Assembly: GCA_914767715.1 (NCBI GenBank)
Contig: OU612070.1
Coordinates: 15,207,501 to 15,271,500 of the forward strand
Direction of reading: 5' to 3'
DNA from: Membranipora membranacea
Lineage: Eukaryota > Bryozoa > Gymnolaemata > Cheilostomatida > Membraniporidae
DNA length: 64,000 nt
Made by a program: the position numbers and the translations under genes
The notes under the pieces: generated by a model
What the model was told of the DNA's origin: nothing
Database searches by the model: none
The model's input: the letters and a program-made list of their open reading frames with translations, nothing else
In this document: piece after piece, positions 12,137-23,700 of the stretch
How positions within the stretch are numbered: position 1 is the first letter of the stretch
Layout of the letters: each line of letters starts with the position of its first letter

Positions 12137-13262
12137 CTGCAAGGGGTAATCTTTTGCAAATGGTTGTGAAATGAAAAATGGAAAACTTCAGCCATAATGC
12201 AGGAGCACTTGTAACAAAGAGACTTTTTGATACAAATCTGCCTTTCGTCCAAAATGACTGTTATGCAAAAAATATTAATTGCTATTATCTTAGAGAACTT
12301 TGTAATTTTATCATCCAAATGTCACTGTTTTGTGTTATTTCGAAAGAAAAACACCTTGAGAAAGTCGTTGACACCAGCTGTACCAAAGTTATGATGATTT
12401 TGTGTACAGTGGCTGGGGAAGCTTTGCTACATTGCAGACTAGAGAAAGGCCACAATTTTGAAATATATAGTACTTACAGAGCGCTATGCATACTTGGTTC
12501 TCCACATAGAGAAAGAAGAACCAAAATTGATGTGTAATAATTTTTAAGGCATAAGGCTACAATTAGGCCGCAAAAGATTACCCATTAGGCCGCACTGGCT
12601 AAAAGACCGATGGTTGACCACAGCTGCTCTAGATGCTATACAATATCATCTGCTATCCATGAAGATGAAGTGCAATTTGTCCTAAGATAATCTCATATGA
12701 TGTTACATGTGACATTGCCCCATAGACTTAATAATAATTATTATTAAGTCTATGCATTGCCCATATTATACATGCTATTATATAATATGTATGATAATAT
12801 ATTATCATAGACTTAATCATTATTATTAAGTCTATGTGTATGTATGATATCATATGGTATAAATTATATTTAATGGGTAATATCTTGCAATCACAATTCT
12901 CGATATCAGTTTCACCATAGGTTCCTATTCTTCACACTATATAATGTTGGTTGTTGAGTGTGATACGTCCACTCAACTTACAATAATCAAATTGTTGATA
13001 CAATTTTCTCCTAACAGTTCGTGTTTTTCGTGAATTTGAACTGTCTGATTGTGCAAATTACGAAGATAAACATTTAACATGTATGGAAAGGTGACATAAA
13101 ATATTTAGAATTGAGGTAAAATTAAAATGCAAAAAAGAGCAGCTCAGGGAACCTAACTTGCAATGATCATATTTTTGATAACAGCAGAGATTAGCCGTTG
13201 CCTCTCTTTGCAAGGGAAGTGACATCCCATAATGGTTGGGTCTGTTTTTTCTCATATTCTAG
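12137..13262. other. intergenic or intronic, homology to unit 2 starts near 13,020
   Basis: Apart from the hairpins listed separately I see no gene. From about 13,020 the sequence matches 41,635 onward closely. To the left of that the two units do not match: this is where unit 2 carries the extra MEMO1 exon that unit 1 lacks. A frame of 119 codons at 12,178-12,537 has no recognisable content. Confidence 0.5.
12721..12836. repeat. two hairpins made of solo MITE termini (CATAGACTTAATAATAA)
   Basis: 12,721-12,754 is a perfect 34-base palindrome built from catagacttaataataa and its inverse; 12,806-12,836 is a near copy. The same terminus opens and closes the MITE at 15,301-15,693, so these look like end-to-end remnants of that family. 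Between them is an AT-rich stretch. Confidence 0.75.
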
Positions 13263-14697
13263 GTAAGCGATTCAGCTACTCATTTTATGAGGAGAGCAAT
13301 GGAACAATCTCACAGCATATAGAAAAACTGGATAGAATGGTATGAATATTAACTTTATCACGCACCTCCCCCCCCCCCCCCTTTCAACTAGCCTTGTCAA
13401 GCAGCCACAATAGCAGAGGTTGTGTGTCAAGGCTACCTCTCAACAGCTTACATACCTACAACTACAAGAGTTTTCACTAAGTCCCTACTACCTCAACTTA
13501 AATAGTCACTTCGATTCCCATATTGACTTTCGTCTCTTACAAAACATGATTGTCATATCAAGTTGATTTTGATTATTTTTGCGTCTGTGAGTTTGAATGA
13601 CAAATAATCCTCCAGAGAAAGTACAGCAGAAATTAGCTTGGAAGTTTTGATGCTCTGGTGCTTTGTATTTGTCCCTACAGATTTTAAAGGAACGGAAATT
13701 GCAATCAGCCGGCCGTAACTATTGGTTGAAAATATTGTGGTTAAGCTTGGTGTTGGATGTCATTAGCAGCATTGCATTAAATTATCAGCCACCACAATGC
13801 CGCTAACTAAAGCTTATTTGAAGCACCAAAGGCATTACCTTGTTTTATACAGTTTTGGGGTCCCTATGATCCTAGCATTAAGAAATATCTAGAATTCTAG
13901 ACAATTGAATGTTCTCACTTTTCCCACACAGGGTATGGATCTGATTGAGAAACTGGACTCTGAGGCTTTTCACAATTATCTGAAGCAGTATAAGTATACA
14001 ATATGTGGCCGTCAATCAATATCTGTCCTACTTTGTGTGAGTATAATTTATCATCTTTTGGATAATGTTAATGTATAACGTTTTATGATGTAGCAGCTTT
14101 CAATATTCTCAACTCGAATATATATAGGGTCACAGTTTTCAATCATATGTAAACAAGCCTTTCCAAAATTTGAAGTCAGGAAATCCTCTTGGAGATTTTT
14201 TCCTCTCTCTCCCAATTAATGTGTTGGCCCAGATTGGCTTGTCCAACACATTGGCTGGTACATTCCTAGCGAATAAAATCCCTTGCTGAACACTGTACCA
14301 AAGATTGTAAGTCAACATTGGAATGAAAGATTATATCCTTCCCAATGAGGCCAAAGACCTTATAAGCACTCAGAGATTCACAACTCTGTAAGTAGCAAAC
14401 ATTCATGGGCCAGGGACTTTGAGCTAGATGTGTGACCAGGAAGTGCTGGAACTTCACATACCATGTTACAACAGACCATATAATGAGGAGTTGCCCACTC
14501 CTTGAACATAAGGGGACAGCTCATGTTATGTTGTATGTTTTCTGTTTCAGGCTATAGAAGCGATGCAGAGGAAATTCAGTAACGGTCACAAACTAGAGAT
14601 GAAGTTCCTTCACTATATGCTCAGTCGAATAAAGCTTCATCTAGAAATGACTCTTCAGTTAGCTACGCTTCTGGTTTACTTACCTTACAATAACTGA
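13263..14697 (+). pseudogene. MEMO1: MEMO1-like 3' fragment, unit 1 (three exons, frameshifted)
   Basis: Exons at 13,263-13,339, 13,932-14,036 and 14,551-14,697 encode the C-terminal third of MEMO1, a conserved protein first described as a mediator of ErbB2-driven cell motility. The first reads [11 protein letters not shown]..., the second contains [14 protein letters not shown] (human NYLKKYHNTICG), and the third begins [12 protein letters not shown]. Splice sites are canonical and the first two exons match unit 2 in length. In the last exon a 2-base insertion (tatatg for tatg, near 14,615) shifts the frame, so the conserved SSVSYASG...LALQ ending is lost and translation stops at 14,695-14,697. 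The exon carrying FCHWG, present in unit 2 at 41,111, is absent. It is probably a decayed duplicate; a gene with a new C-terminus fed by exons left of the window cannot be excluded. Confidence 0.8.
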
Positions 14698-15300
14698 TGT
14701 ATTTACAACTCTAGTGTACTTACCTATGAAAAAGTCATATTTATTAAAATTCTGTCGAACTTACTCTACAATGAGTTTCCAGAAAGCTTGCAAAGCAGCT
14801 GCGCTTACCAAGAAGTGACCAATTGATTATATATGTTTGTGGCTCATTACTCTTCGCCAATCTTGTTGTACTACGAAATGTCCTCATCCTATCTCATTTC
14901 TATATTCTATGTTTCAACGTTTTATTATTGTACGATGACAGCATTAATTTTGCCTGGATGTTAGCTAGAGATCCTATTATTACACGGATCACACAGTGTG
15001 CGCCACGACTCCGACTTGTTGGGCAAATTAGCTGGAAGCCAAGCTAATATATGGATATGGATAACATGATAGATTATTGCTTCCGACTACGAGACCAGTA
15101 CACTTAGGAGCTCATTGTCAATTTTTTTATATTGTACCACAAGTCATTTGGGGAAAATATTGTTGTATTGCTATGTTTACTGTATGAATATACCTTGCTG
15201 AAAATCAGCTTTGTGTAATGTTTACTATAAGTCGAGCTGCTATTGAAAGTTATAAACTGACATATAAATATTTTTAATTGCTTCTAACATTAGGTTCTAC
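14698..15300 (+). other. MEMO1-like 3' UTR / tail-to-tail intergenic
   Basis: The sequence matches 43,253-43,860 of unit 2 well. A 74-codon frame at 14,823-15,047 is open in both units, but the base differences I can see between the copies all change the amino acid, so I read it as non-coding 3' UTR. Confidence 0.55.
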
Positions 15301-15693
15301 CATAGACTTGATAATAAACCTAGACAGGAAACCATATACAGCTGAAGTGAGGTACTTAATTGTGGGGCGACGTAACAATATTGGAAGGTGTAGAAGCAAT
15401 GATGCTATCATTGATTTACTACTGTCCATAATCCAGGTTTTTTGTTTATAACTCGATCAATTTTGATCAGAATTTGAAGCATCAGCAGCATCTTGTTATC
15501 AACTTGATGCTATTTTTTGCCTTTAATTGGTATCAAACTCAAAATCCAACCAAAATTGATCAATTTATCAACAATCATCAATGATCGCATTGTTGCTTCT
15601 ACACCTTCCAATGACGTTACATTGCCCAAAATTAACTGCCTCAATGCTAATGCTCCATATAGTGTCCTGTCTAGGTTTATTATTAAGTCTATG
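15301..15693. mobile_element. 393-bp MITE, CATAGACTT termini, 8-bp target duplication
   Basis: The first ~125 bases are an inverted copy of the last ~125, and the outermost bases are CATAGACTT...AAGTCTATG. It is flanked by an exact 8-base direct repeat, ggttctac, at 15,293-15,300 and 15,694-15,701. Unit 2 has the uninterrupted site near 43,855, so the insertion followed the duplication. No transposase is encoded. The 8-bp duplication fits the hAT or P superfamilies, and the termini resemble those of the larger element at 49,180. Confidence 0.85.
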
Positions 15694-15699
15694 GGTTCT

Positions 15700-15795
15700 A
15701 CCTTAACCTAGACAGGACACATATACAGCTATAGTGAGGCACCTAATTGAAGTTGACGTTAAGACATAATATTGTGAAGAATCGATGGTCTTATA
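15700..15795 (+). repeat. partial second copy of the CATAGACTT MITE
   Basis: From about 15,705 the sequence repeats the inner part of the left terminus of the adjoining MITE (cctagacaggacac, then the gaggcacctaattg phrase) without the CATAGACTT end. It is probably a truncated copy that was already there when the intact one inserted. Confidence 0.6.
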
Positions 15796-15849
15796 TTCCA
15801 GGTTGAGAACTTGGTCTATTTCAACCGAGTTTTGATATTTTTTAAACCA

Positions 15850-15995
15850 AAGATTGAGGCGAAAATATTCGGGCCCACCCTTTATTAATCCTGATATTTG
15901 AGGTGACAGCTTCCGGGCCCAGTCCTTTTATAATCCCAAGAATTGAGGCAAAAGTTTTAGGGCCCAGTCTCTTTTTAATCCTGAGATTTTAAGCG
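15850..15995. repeat. minisatellite, about 50-bp unit in three copies
   Basis: Three diverged tandem copies share a core of gattgaggc...gggcccagtc...ttaatcctga. Unit 2 does not contain it. Confidence 0.65.
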
Positions 15996-17015
15996 AAAAC
16001 TCGGCGGAACTCTCTGAACATTCAAACATCTGTGCACAAAAATGTTGACAAGCTGGGTGACTTTCCTTATGGTATGGCTTGATCACAGCACACAATACTA
16101 GCACATTCTTTACATACAATTCTTTACCGTTACATTTGAGATCTAAAGAGAAGTTCAGTTCATTCAAAACTTTACTTTTCAACCATATATTATCAACTTG
16201 ACCAACATCATTGATGATATTATTTCCCTTCTGTTTCTCTTTTTTGTTTTAAAAAAAATTGTTTTCTGGCACTGAGTGCAAAACATTTCGAATGAGATGA
16301 CTTTGGATGCCAATAAAAAGTATATATATTGCAGAGTCCAATTTAATTGATCAAGCAGGACTACGATTGCCTTGAAAAAATGGATTTTGGGTGCTACATA
16401 CATACTACATAGGTCATGATCAACAGACCAAATGGTAAAAGCTGACAGGGCAGACAAGATTTCCTAAGCCTGTGTCGATACAAGGGTATATCCCATACAG
16501 GTAAAAAACTGTAATCCACCCTGATGGAATGGACACTAAACCACAAAATACTGAACGTCCAAAGCCACTTTTCGAGGTGACAGCAAAACTAAAAAAGCAG
16601 TTTTGCTTTTATGATAGATATATACAGATGATATAAGGGGGTATTGCAACTGTTGTTGGCCGCGTCACATGCTCTTTCAGAGTTGAGATGTTTTGAAACC
16701 ATATCATCATTTTTTGATCACTTTTACTGGCAGCTTTTTTGGCAATTAGCCATCTATTATGCACCTAAATGTAAGGTGCAATATCACCACTGCGATCAGC
16801 ATGAAAAAACTCTACCAGAAACAACTGTCAAACTCTTTCCACCCAAAATTGTAAATGAAGTTGCATTTCTAGCCACATTTTTCACAGGCTGCCACCGGAC
16901 TATATAGCTACATTTATGATAGACAACGAAACATTCCCAAGCAGAATCAGCATCATATTTGTGCCCAAAAATAGAAAGAAAAATATGAGTATGTTTGTGA
17001 GAGCATTCAAATCAT
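15996..17015. other. intergenic stretch found only in unit 1
   Basis: The region between the MITE and the RPTP 3' end is about 1 kb longer than in unit 2. Frames of 84 to 92 codons occur on both strands, but I recognise nothing in them. It may be an old mobile-element remnant. Confidence 0.4.
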
Positions 17016-17021
17016 TTTATT
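17016..17021 (-). promoter_or_regulatory. candidate poly(A) signal of RPTP copy 1
   Basis: AATAAA on the minus strand, about 115 bases past the RPTP stop codon, is the first such hexamer downstream that I notice. Its position is reasonable for cleavage of the transcript. Confidence 0.45.
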
Positions 17022-17135
17022 GCTAATGAAAAAGTTCATATTGCAAAATTTGTCACTATTTTGTTGGATACCCTCCATGCCATTACATCAAAAGCTCCAT
17101 CAATGAATTCTGGGTAGCATATAAACCAGATTCGA

Positions 17136-20100
17136 TCACCTAAAGTTACCATAATCCGAATACTGCTCCACATATTCCTTCAGTGCTTCGTAAATGAGCG
17201 CATATTGGGCCTGTAAAGCAAACAGAGCAAATTACAGGTTTACTTTTGGGTATGCAATTTGTTTCTGTTTATCAGCCAGCAAAAGACCCAATGGTAATCT
17301 TTGGTATGCTGCTATTTTTCTGCCATGACAACACCATTGGCGCAGTGTCTAACAACAGTCTGTACACATGTTTCAGACAAGGACTTGGAAAAACCTATGT
17401 CTTATATCGGGGCTACGTGACAGATAAACACTAGATACATTGATTCATACAGGGGTATAGGTTGGTATATACACTGCATTCACCTATAGGCTATAGTATC
17501 CAAATATTCTGTTCACCTGTTTATTTGCCGGTGCAGACGAGCTTGCATATTTGCGTCAAACAATTTTTTTGTCAAACTAGTATAACAGGGTTATTCAAGA
17601 CTTTTCAATGAGTCCCTCAAACAACCGCCTTTCTTTACAGTAGTGACCACTGACAACAAGTCACAAATAAGCTTAGTGGAACATTTTTTACATTTTGGGC
17701 GGCTGTTGCCTTATTTTGCCAAGCACTGGCAACATAATTGAGATATAAAAATCCGAACTATATGTGACTTCTTCAAACTACAATGAGTATTATATTTATC
17801 CACTTTATATCCACTTACAATATTTGCGATGATCTGAGGCCGTCTCAATCTTGCGTTCAGAACTGGGCGATAGACATCTACCTGCTGTTCAAGTTTCAGT
17901 TTGTCTATGGCGTTGTACATACATATCATGACACCGCACCTTGTGGCCCCATTCCTGTAACGGAAAAAACTCATGATTAGGGTCTCAGGTAAAGGTTCTT
18001 GAAGGCTATCATACACTTACTCCTGCAGCAATTCAATAGAGTTGGAACTGGTTCAGAAACAAGGCCAAAAATTTACTCTAACATAAAAAAGGTTGCCATG
18101 ATTACGAGCACGATGAAACTTTCGACTTACAGTTCCGCCACAATCTGTCTGGTAAGAGCAATCAACCTTCAAAGCTCCCCAGTGGGATCCAAACACACAA
18201 CTCCTGCAGCACCAATCGCCTGGCAGTGACTAGAAATGTTACTTCAGTTGTTATGTTTCAAAATCAAAACCAAGCAAATAATATCCGGTTCATGCTACTC
18301 ACAGACAAGTAAAGATAGTTGTACCACTACCGCTCTTCTGCTCCAACTTCTCAATCTGGTCATGGATGTTGATTAGCTCACTAGCCTTGGGTTCTGCTTC
18401 GCCGTCCCAAGCCTTGCTGGCATCAACTACTCTGACCACATGCTTTGCCTATATAAACATTAGAACATATTGATGCAGCATTAATATTGATAATGCCACA
18501 ATGGATCAAACATCACTGACCAAGCATATAGTGACTGTTCCTAAAAAAGCAGTATCTCACAAACCATGCTATGGTTCATTCTGGAAATGGCTCTGCTCAA
18601 CTATGGAGCAATATAATGTCTTGTCTTTGAGAAGGGGCTGATCGAGGTAGCTCGAATCAACCTGGGTTCAGGTCTCAGGGACCCATAGAACTCAAGCCTT
18701 CCATAAAACAAAGTTTAATCTAGCTATCGTTGTCCAATACGCCCCGAAATACGAATGAATCAGAGCAAATCTGAAACTGTGATGCACGTTGGCTTAGCTG
18801 CCCCCTTTAGGACGGATTGACCAAAGGTTCTCTGCCTCGTCTGTTTGTAGAATTGGCATGAGGTTACAAAGTGAAGGGCTGTGTCGTTGTCTTGACCACA
18901 TTTTGGACAGTCTATTTCATCTGTTAGCTTGAGTTTTGTAGGTGTACCTTAAATGGTCCGTGACCAGTTACAACTGATATGAGGTTACTGATCTCTGAGC
19001 ATTCTGAGCAATATAATAAGCATGTTAATCATTTTTTTTATGTCATTTTCAAAATTTGAAGTAAAGTTATTCACATATTTCAGCAGTAAAAATGGTCAAA
19101 CCTGTCTAGTTGATACTTGTAGAGTTATGTCATCAGCATGTTCACCAGTTTGTTTGTCATGTGGCCTGGCAATAGTGAACTCGCCAAACACTAATTCCTC
19201 TTTATCCCCATTAGTTGGGAAGAAGGGTTCCTAAAACACACAGACTGAGTTTGACACGGCTGTGATGTCTATATGTGTTCCCAATATTTGTTTTGAATGT
19301 CCTCAACAAATTAAATGTGGAATACCATCTTTCGCTTTTTCTGGAAAACCTGGAAAATGATTTTCCCCTATGAAACAAGTTTTCCGGCTTTCCGCATTTT
19401 CCGGAAACTCACGGCATTACTATCTTCTGTAACATATTGTGTCGACTGTCTCACCTCTTCATCAATATTTTCTAGCTGGACAATGATCTTTACTCCTTGT
19501 TCCACAACCATGGTCCAGAAATCCTCAACCGTACCTTTCATTGGTAGTTGTGTGGCAATCAAACGATTCTTCTCTTTGTATGCCTGTAAATAAAATTATC
19601 ACAATTACGCTAGCCTTGTTTAACAATGCAGCATATTAAACATTATCTTCACCTATATATTGCCCTACTGACACTAACTTATTTGTATCATAAGTTATGA
19701 TGCTTTACTAGCTCATACATAGTTGTCAATGCTGCCATTCAATTCAATCTTCTAGTGTATAAATTTATGTGTCATTGATGCAACAGGAGAAATACAAACA
19801 CCAATATTTTTGTTTTCACTTCTAACAGACTGATTTTCTGTAAAGTCGTGAGAAAATTCATGTCAATTTTGGATATTCTTTGTCCTCCAATTAATATGGA
19901 GCTCAAATCCCATTTAAAGCCATCCTATACTGGACAACAAGCAAAGAAAAAGACAAAGAAATTTGAATATTTTTTAATACGGAACATTCGCCTGTTTGCA
20001 AGTCTTCAAAACATCCCTGGTCCACCCATAATTTCATGAATGCTCATCAGTGTAAAAAGAACAACTTTGTTTGATCCGATATAGGATGGCTTTATCTTAC

Positions 20101-20759
20101 ACGTACATCAAAGAAAACAGCATTGATGTAATCACTTCTTGCTGATCTATTTATAAATACTCTGTGTCCATCAGCTGTAATAATAATAATAATGCTTGAA
20201 TTACATGCTAGATTTACATGCTAGAATATGACAGTTCAATCATGATAATTAATCCACAAAACTTTATGACTACTCATGTACGGACTAGCCTTATCTCAAA
20301 GGCCTCTTTTTTGAATTACTTTTGAAACAAAACAAAACGAAAGAGGGGCCTTGGAGATAAGGCTAGTAGGTACCAACCTTTTCATTGAACAAATTCCATC
20401 CTCAATATAAAACCTCAATTATAGAAAATGACTGTAACTATGTTGCGGGCACTTTCTTCTGGTAAAAAAATGACACAACTCAGCACAATAGCTTTTCCTG
20501 ATCTCTATGGTAAATCCTGATTTTCGCATTACATATTTTCATTTATTTTTTTTTAAATTTTGATTTATGAAATGTAATAAACAATGAATTAAAAACTGCT
20601 CATGATACTGCCAAGAATTTTGCAGCTTAGGCAGCAGTGTTAGCTATACATGTATGTTATACCTGCCAAGATGTCCGTGAATCTGTTCTTATCACGATTT
20701 GCTGACAGCTTTGCTTTGCTGTACTGTAATTGAACCGAGTTGATTCGTCTCTGGAGCAG
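17136..20759 (-). CDS. RPTP copy 1: second PTP domain D2, probably inactive
   Basis: Seven exons, residues about 1339-1597. The fold is kept: [33 protein letters not shown] and the C-terminal [19 protein letters not shown]. Catalysis is not: the WPD loop is replaced by WDGEAEP, the His before the catalytic Cys is Thr, and the P-loop reads CLNGATRCG (Cys about 1527, Arg about 1533), with Cys in place of the usual Thr/Ser after Arg. Inactive D2 domains in receptor PTPs usually serve in substrate binding or regulation. Confidence 0.85.
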
Positions 20760-23700
20760 CTGTATTACAAAGAAGTATAATTATATTATTTGGGAAAAAG
20801 CACATTGTATCATCATCATCATGTATGGCTACAAAAGAGATGCCAAAACAGCCCCCTTTTTCTTTTATTTTTACTTTTTACCTATTATAACAGTTTAATG
20901 CTGTTAACATGAAAATCCCATTAATAATGATAACAACTAAATAATGGACTTTCTGATCATTACTGATGTATTTTCAAATTACTGCGCTACAGCCAAGTCA
21001 ACACTACATATCGGCAATCAGCGGAGCCCAAGCTCAGACGGCGATCAAACCATCGGATGAATCGGATGAAAAAAATTTTCAAAAGATATCGTAACTGTAT
21101 GCAACTGAAACTGTATTGCATGTGTTTTTCCACCCCTGGCAAACTTATCATCTGTCATCCTCATTTGCATCTAAATTTGCGTATCAACTTATCTGGTGTG
21201 TGTGCTAATAAGGGTTATTACCATGACCATATTTGGGGGAGCCACATACTGTCACGTAATCATCAATCATAATTCTGGGGCACAGTTATTCAAGCGGTGC
21301 TTTGGGTCCACCTGCAAATGCTTTAAGTGCCCTACCTCATATTCTTGCTGGATGCTACTAGTATCTTGTCTCTCATCAAAGTCTCTTAGAAGTGAAGCCA
21401 ACCTATCAGGAGAGTAGGCGAAATCTTTTGTAGAGAGAAACTCACAAACTGCAGTGTACAGAAAGCGGTACTGTGCCTAAAATTAGAAGGGTAGTAGCCG
21501 ATAACTCCTTCAATCAGTTTCCAGTCATTTTAAAAACTGGCATGGAGTATATGCATCTGAAATCAATGAACCTACTGTTTAATTTATTACAAGGAGTAAT
21601 CGGCTACTCACGTCCATAAAAATGGACATGAGTAGCCGATAACTCCTTGTAATAAAATAAGCAGTATGTTCATTGATTTCAGATGCATATACTCCATACC
21701 AGTTTTCAAAATGACTGGAAACTGATTGAAACTGAGTACCCACAAAGAAATATAGAAGGGGAACTATTAAAACACAGTTCCCACTGAACTCTGTGAAATA
21801 AACTGAGTGAAACTGTCTCTTTTTGACTATATATCAAAAATAATATCAATCAGCAATCAGACTACTTCATATCTGTATTTCTGCATAAATGTTATTTTCA
21901 TCGTGTTTAGGTTTGCACAATTTGATATAGATATTGCAAAAAATCTCCCTGCAGGCTGCATCGTGGCTCGTTGGGCCACTGTTGACCCAGAGAGTAGAAT
22001 ACCCATAAAGAAAGAAGTCCACTTAGGCCACTGCACCATACATCTATAACTTATACTGACGCTCAAACAGACTAGCTCCATCTGAGCTACCTGAAATTTG
22101 AGTACATATTTGTACCATCAACTTCAAACTTTTACATGCAAGAACCAAGAAAACAGGATTTGAGCACACAAAACATACCACAGTTTGAATCATGCGGGGT
22201 CGCCTCACTCTCATTTTCTCTACACACTCATAAAACTGTAGTCTATTCTCATCAGCCGCTTGCTTCACCAGATAATCCATAGCTATGAATGTTCCAGTTC
22301 TCCCAACCCCAGCACTTTAAAAAGGTAGCAACATTGTTTGATGAAGGATAGCGGACATTTTTACCAACCTTGAAACTTTAATTTTTAGTCCATGGGCTCA
22401 AAGGGCTGAAATACGAGTTAGCGACACTTTGAGTATTTGAAAATTTAAGCACTTAACTTAGACAAGTTTTTGGCATTTACTTTTCATATTTTGTCAAGGC
22501 CATGAATAGTTCTTAGACCTAAGAGAAGCACGAGTTGCAGGGTTTCCTGCTTTAACGCAGCATTTGTTTTATTCCAATTTAGTCCACAGTTCTATAAACC
22601 TTGGCTACACATGTTTGATACCTGCAGTGTACCACCAGTGGAGTAGTATGTCTTGATATGCTCATCTGGATTCTGTTATAGAAGGCTATGTATCCTCCAG
22701 TGTCATGTGGTACTCCATGATCTGGCCAGGACAAGAAATAGAAATGCTTGGTGTATCGTGTCTCGCCTTCCTGAAAAAATATAAACAAAGACTAAACGAG
22801 TTGACTGGAAGATAATTTTAATACATTCTCAGTGTATGATAATATAGAAGTATTAGCAATAAACAGCCGTAATAACAGTACAACCTACAAATACACGCTC
22901 TTGTGGACCATAAGTTGATGATTGATTATCTTACAGGAAAGACTTCATGAGCGAAAAACTTCTAGATTTGTTCACAAAACAAACTCTCCAAGGAAAGAAT
23001 ATACAAGTGAGAGGAAAAACTTTTTTATCTTTCGAGGATTTCCAATGGTTTTTTTATAAAAAAGTTTTTTTACCCATATTGGATCATACTAAAATTAGTA
23101 GCAAAACTATCCTCTGTTGTCGAATGGGATGAAAATAACTTAAATTCTATTTTATTTCTTGATTTAGAATATAGAATTACTGAGAGTGGAGTACACCCAA
23201 AGAGAGAAGTCCACTTATACCACCGGGCATTACCTTGGTATACTGAAGAGTTCTCACTGTATAATCAGCCCACTCTTCACAATTTGTTACGATGACTGTG
23301 ATGTCACCAAAATCCATAGGTGTATTCTCTTCATCAGGCCAGTACTGATAGCATTTCATCTGTGAGAAAAAAAGTCATGCTGTGCTTTTAGATTCAGCAG
23401 AGTTTATATCATATGATAATCTACCATTATAATTTCGTATTTCTTTGCAACAAGTTTTACCCAATTATTCACCATAAAATTTAAACAATCTATTACATCC
23501 TTACATACAATTTAAAACATGTGAAAATTGCAATCACATGTCTCTATTAGCACACAATACATCCACTGATGGCAGGATACATCTGCCATATAACAGCATA
23601 ACACTGCAGATATAAAACATTGACCGCGACATAGAAATTTACCCTTGTTAGCTCAAACGTCTTTGTCACCATTACCATACCACTTGGGTTCTGCTCCCAA

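Noticed and set aside
14823-15047. A 74-codon frame conserved in both units (also 43,347-43,589), a possible small gene
   Set aside because: The differences I could compare between the copies (for example gtt/gct, agc/aac, cca/tca) all change the residue. With no silent changes, conservation is better explained by recent duplication of a 3' UTR.
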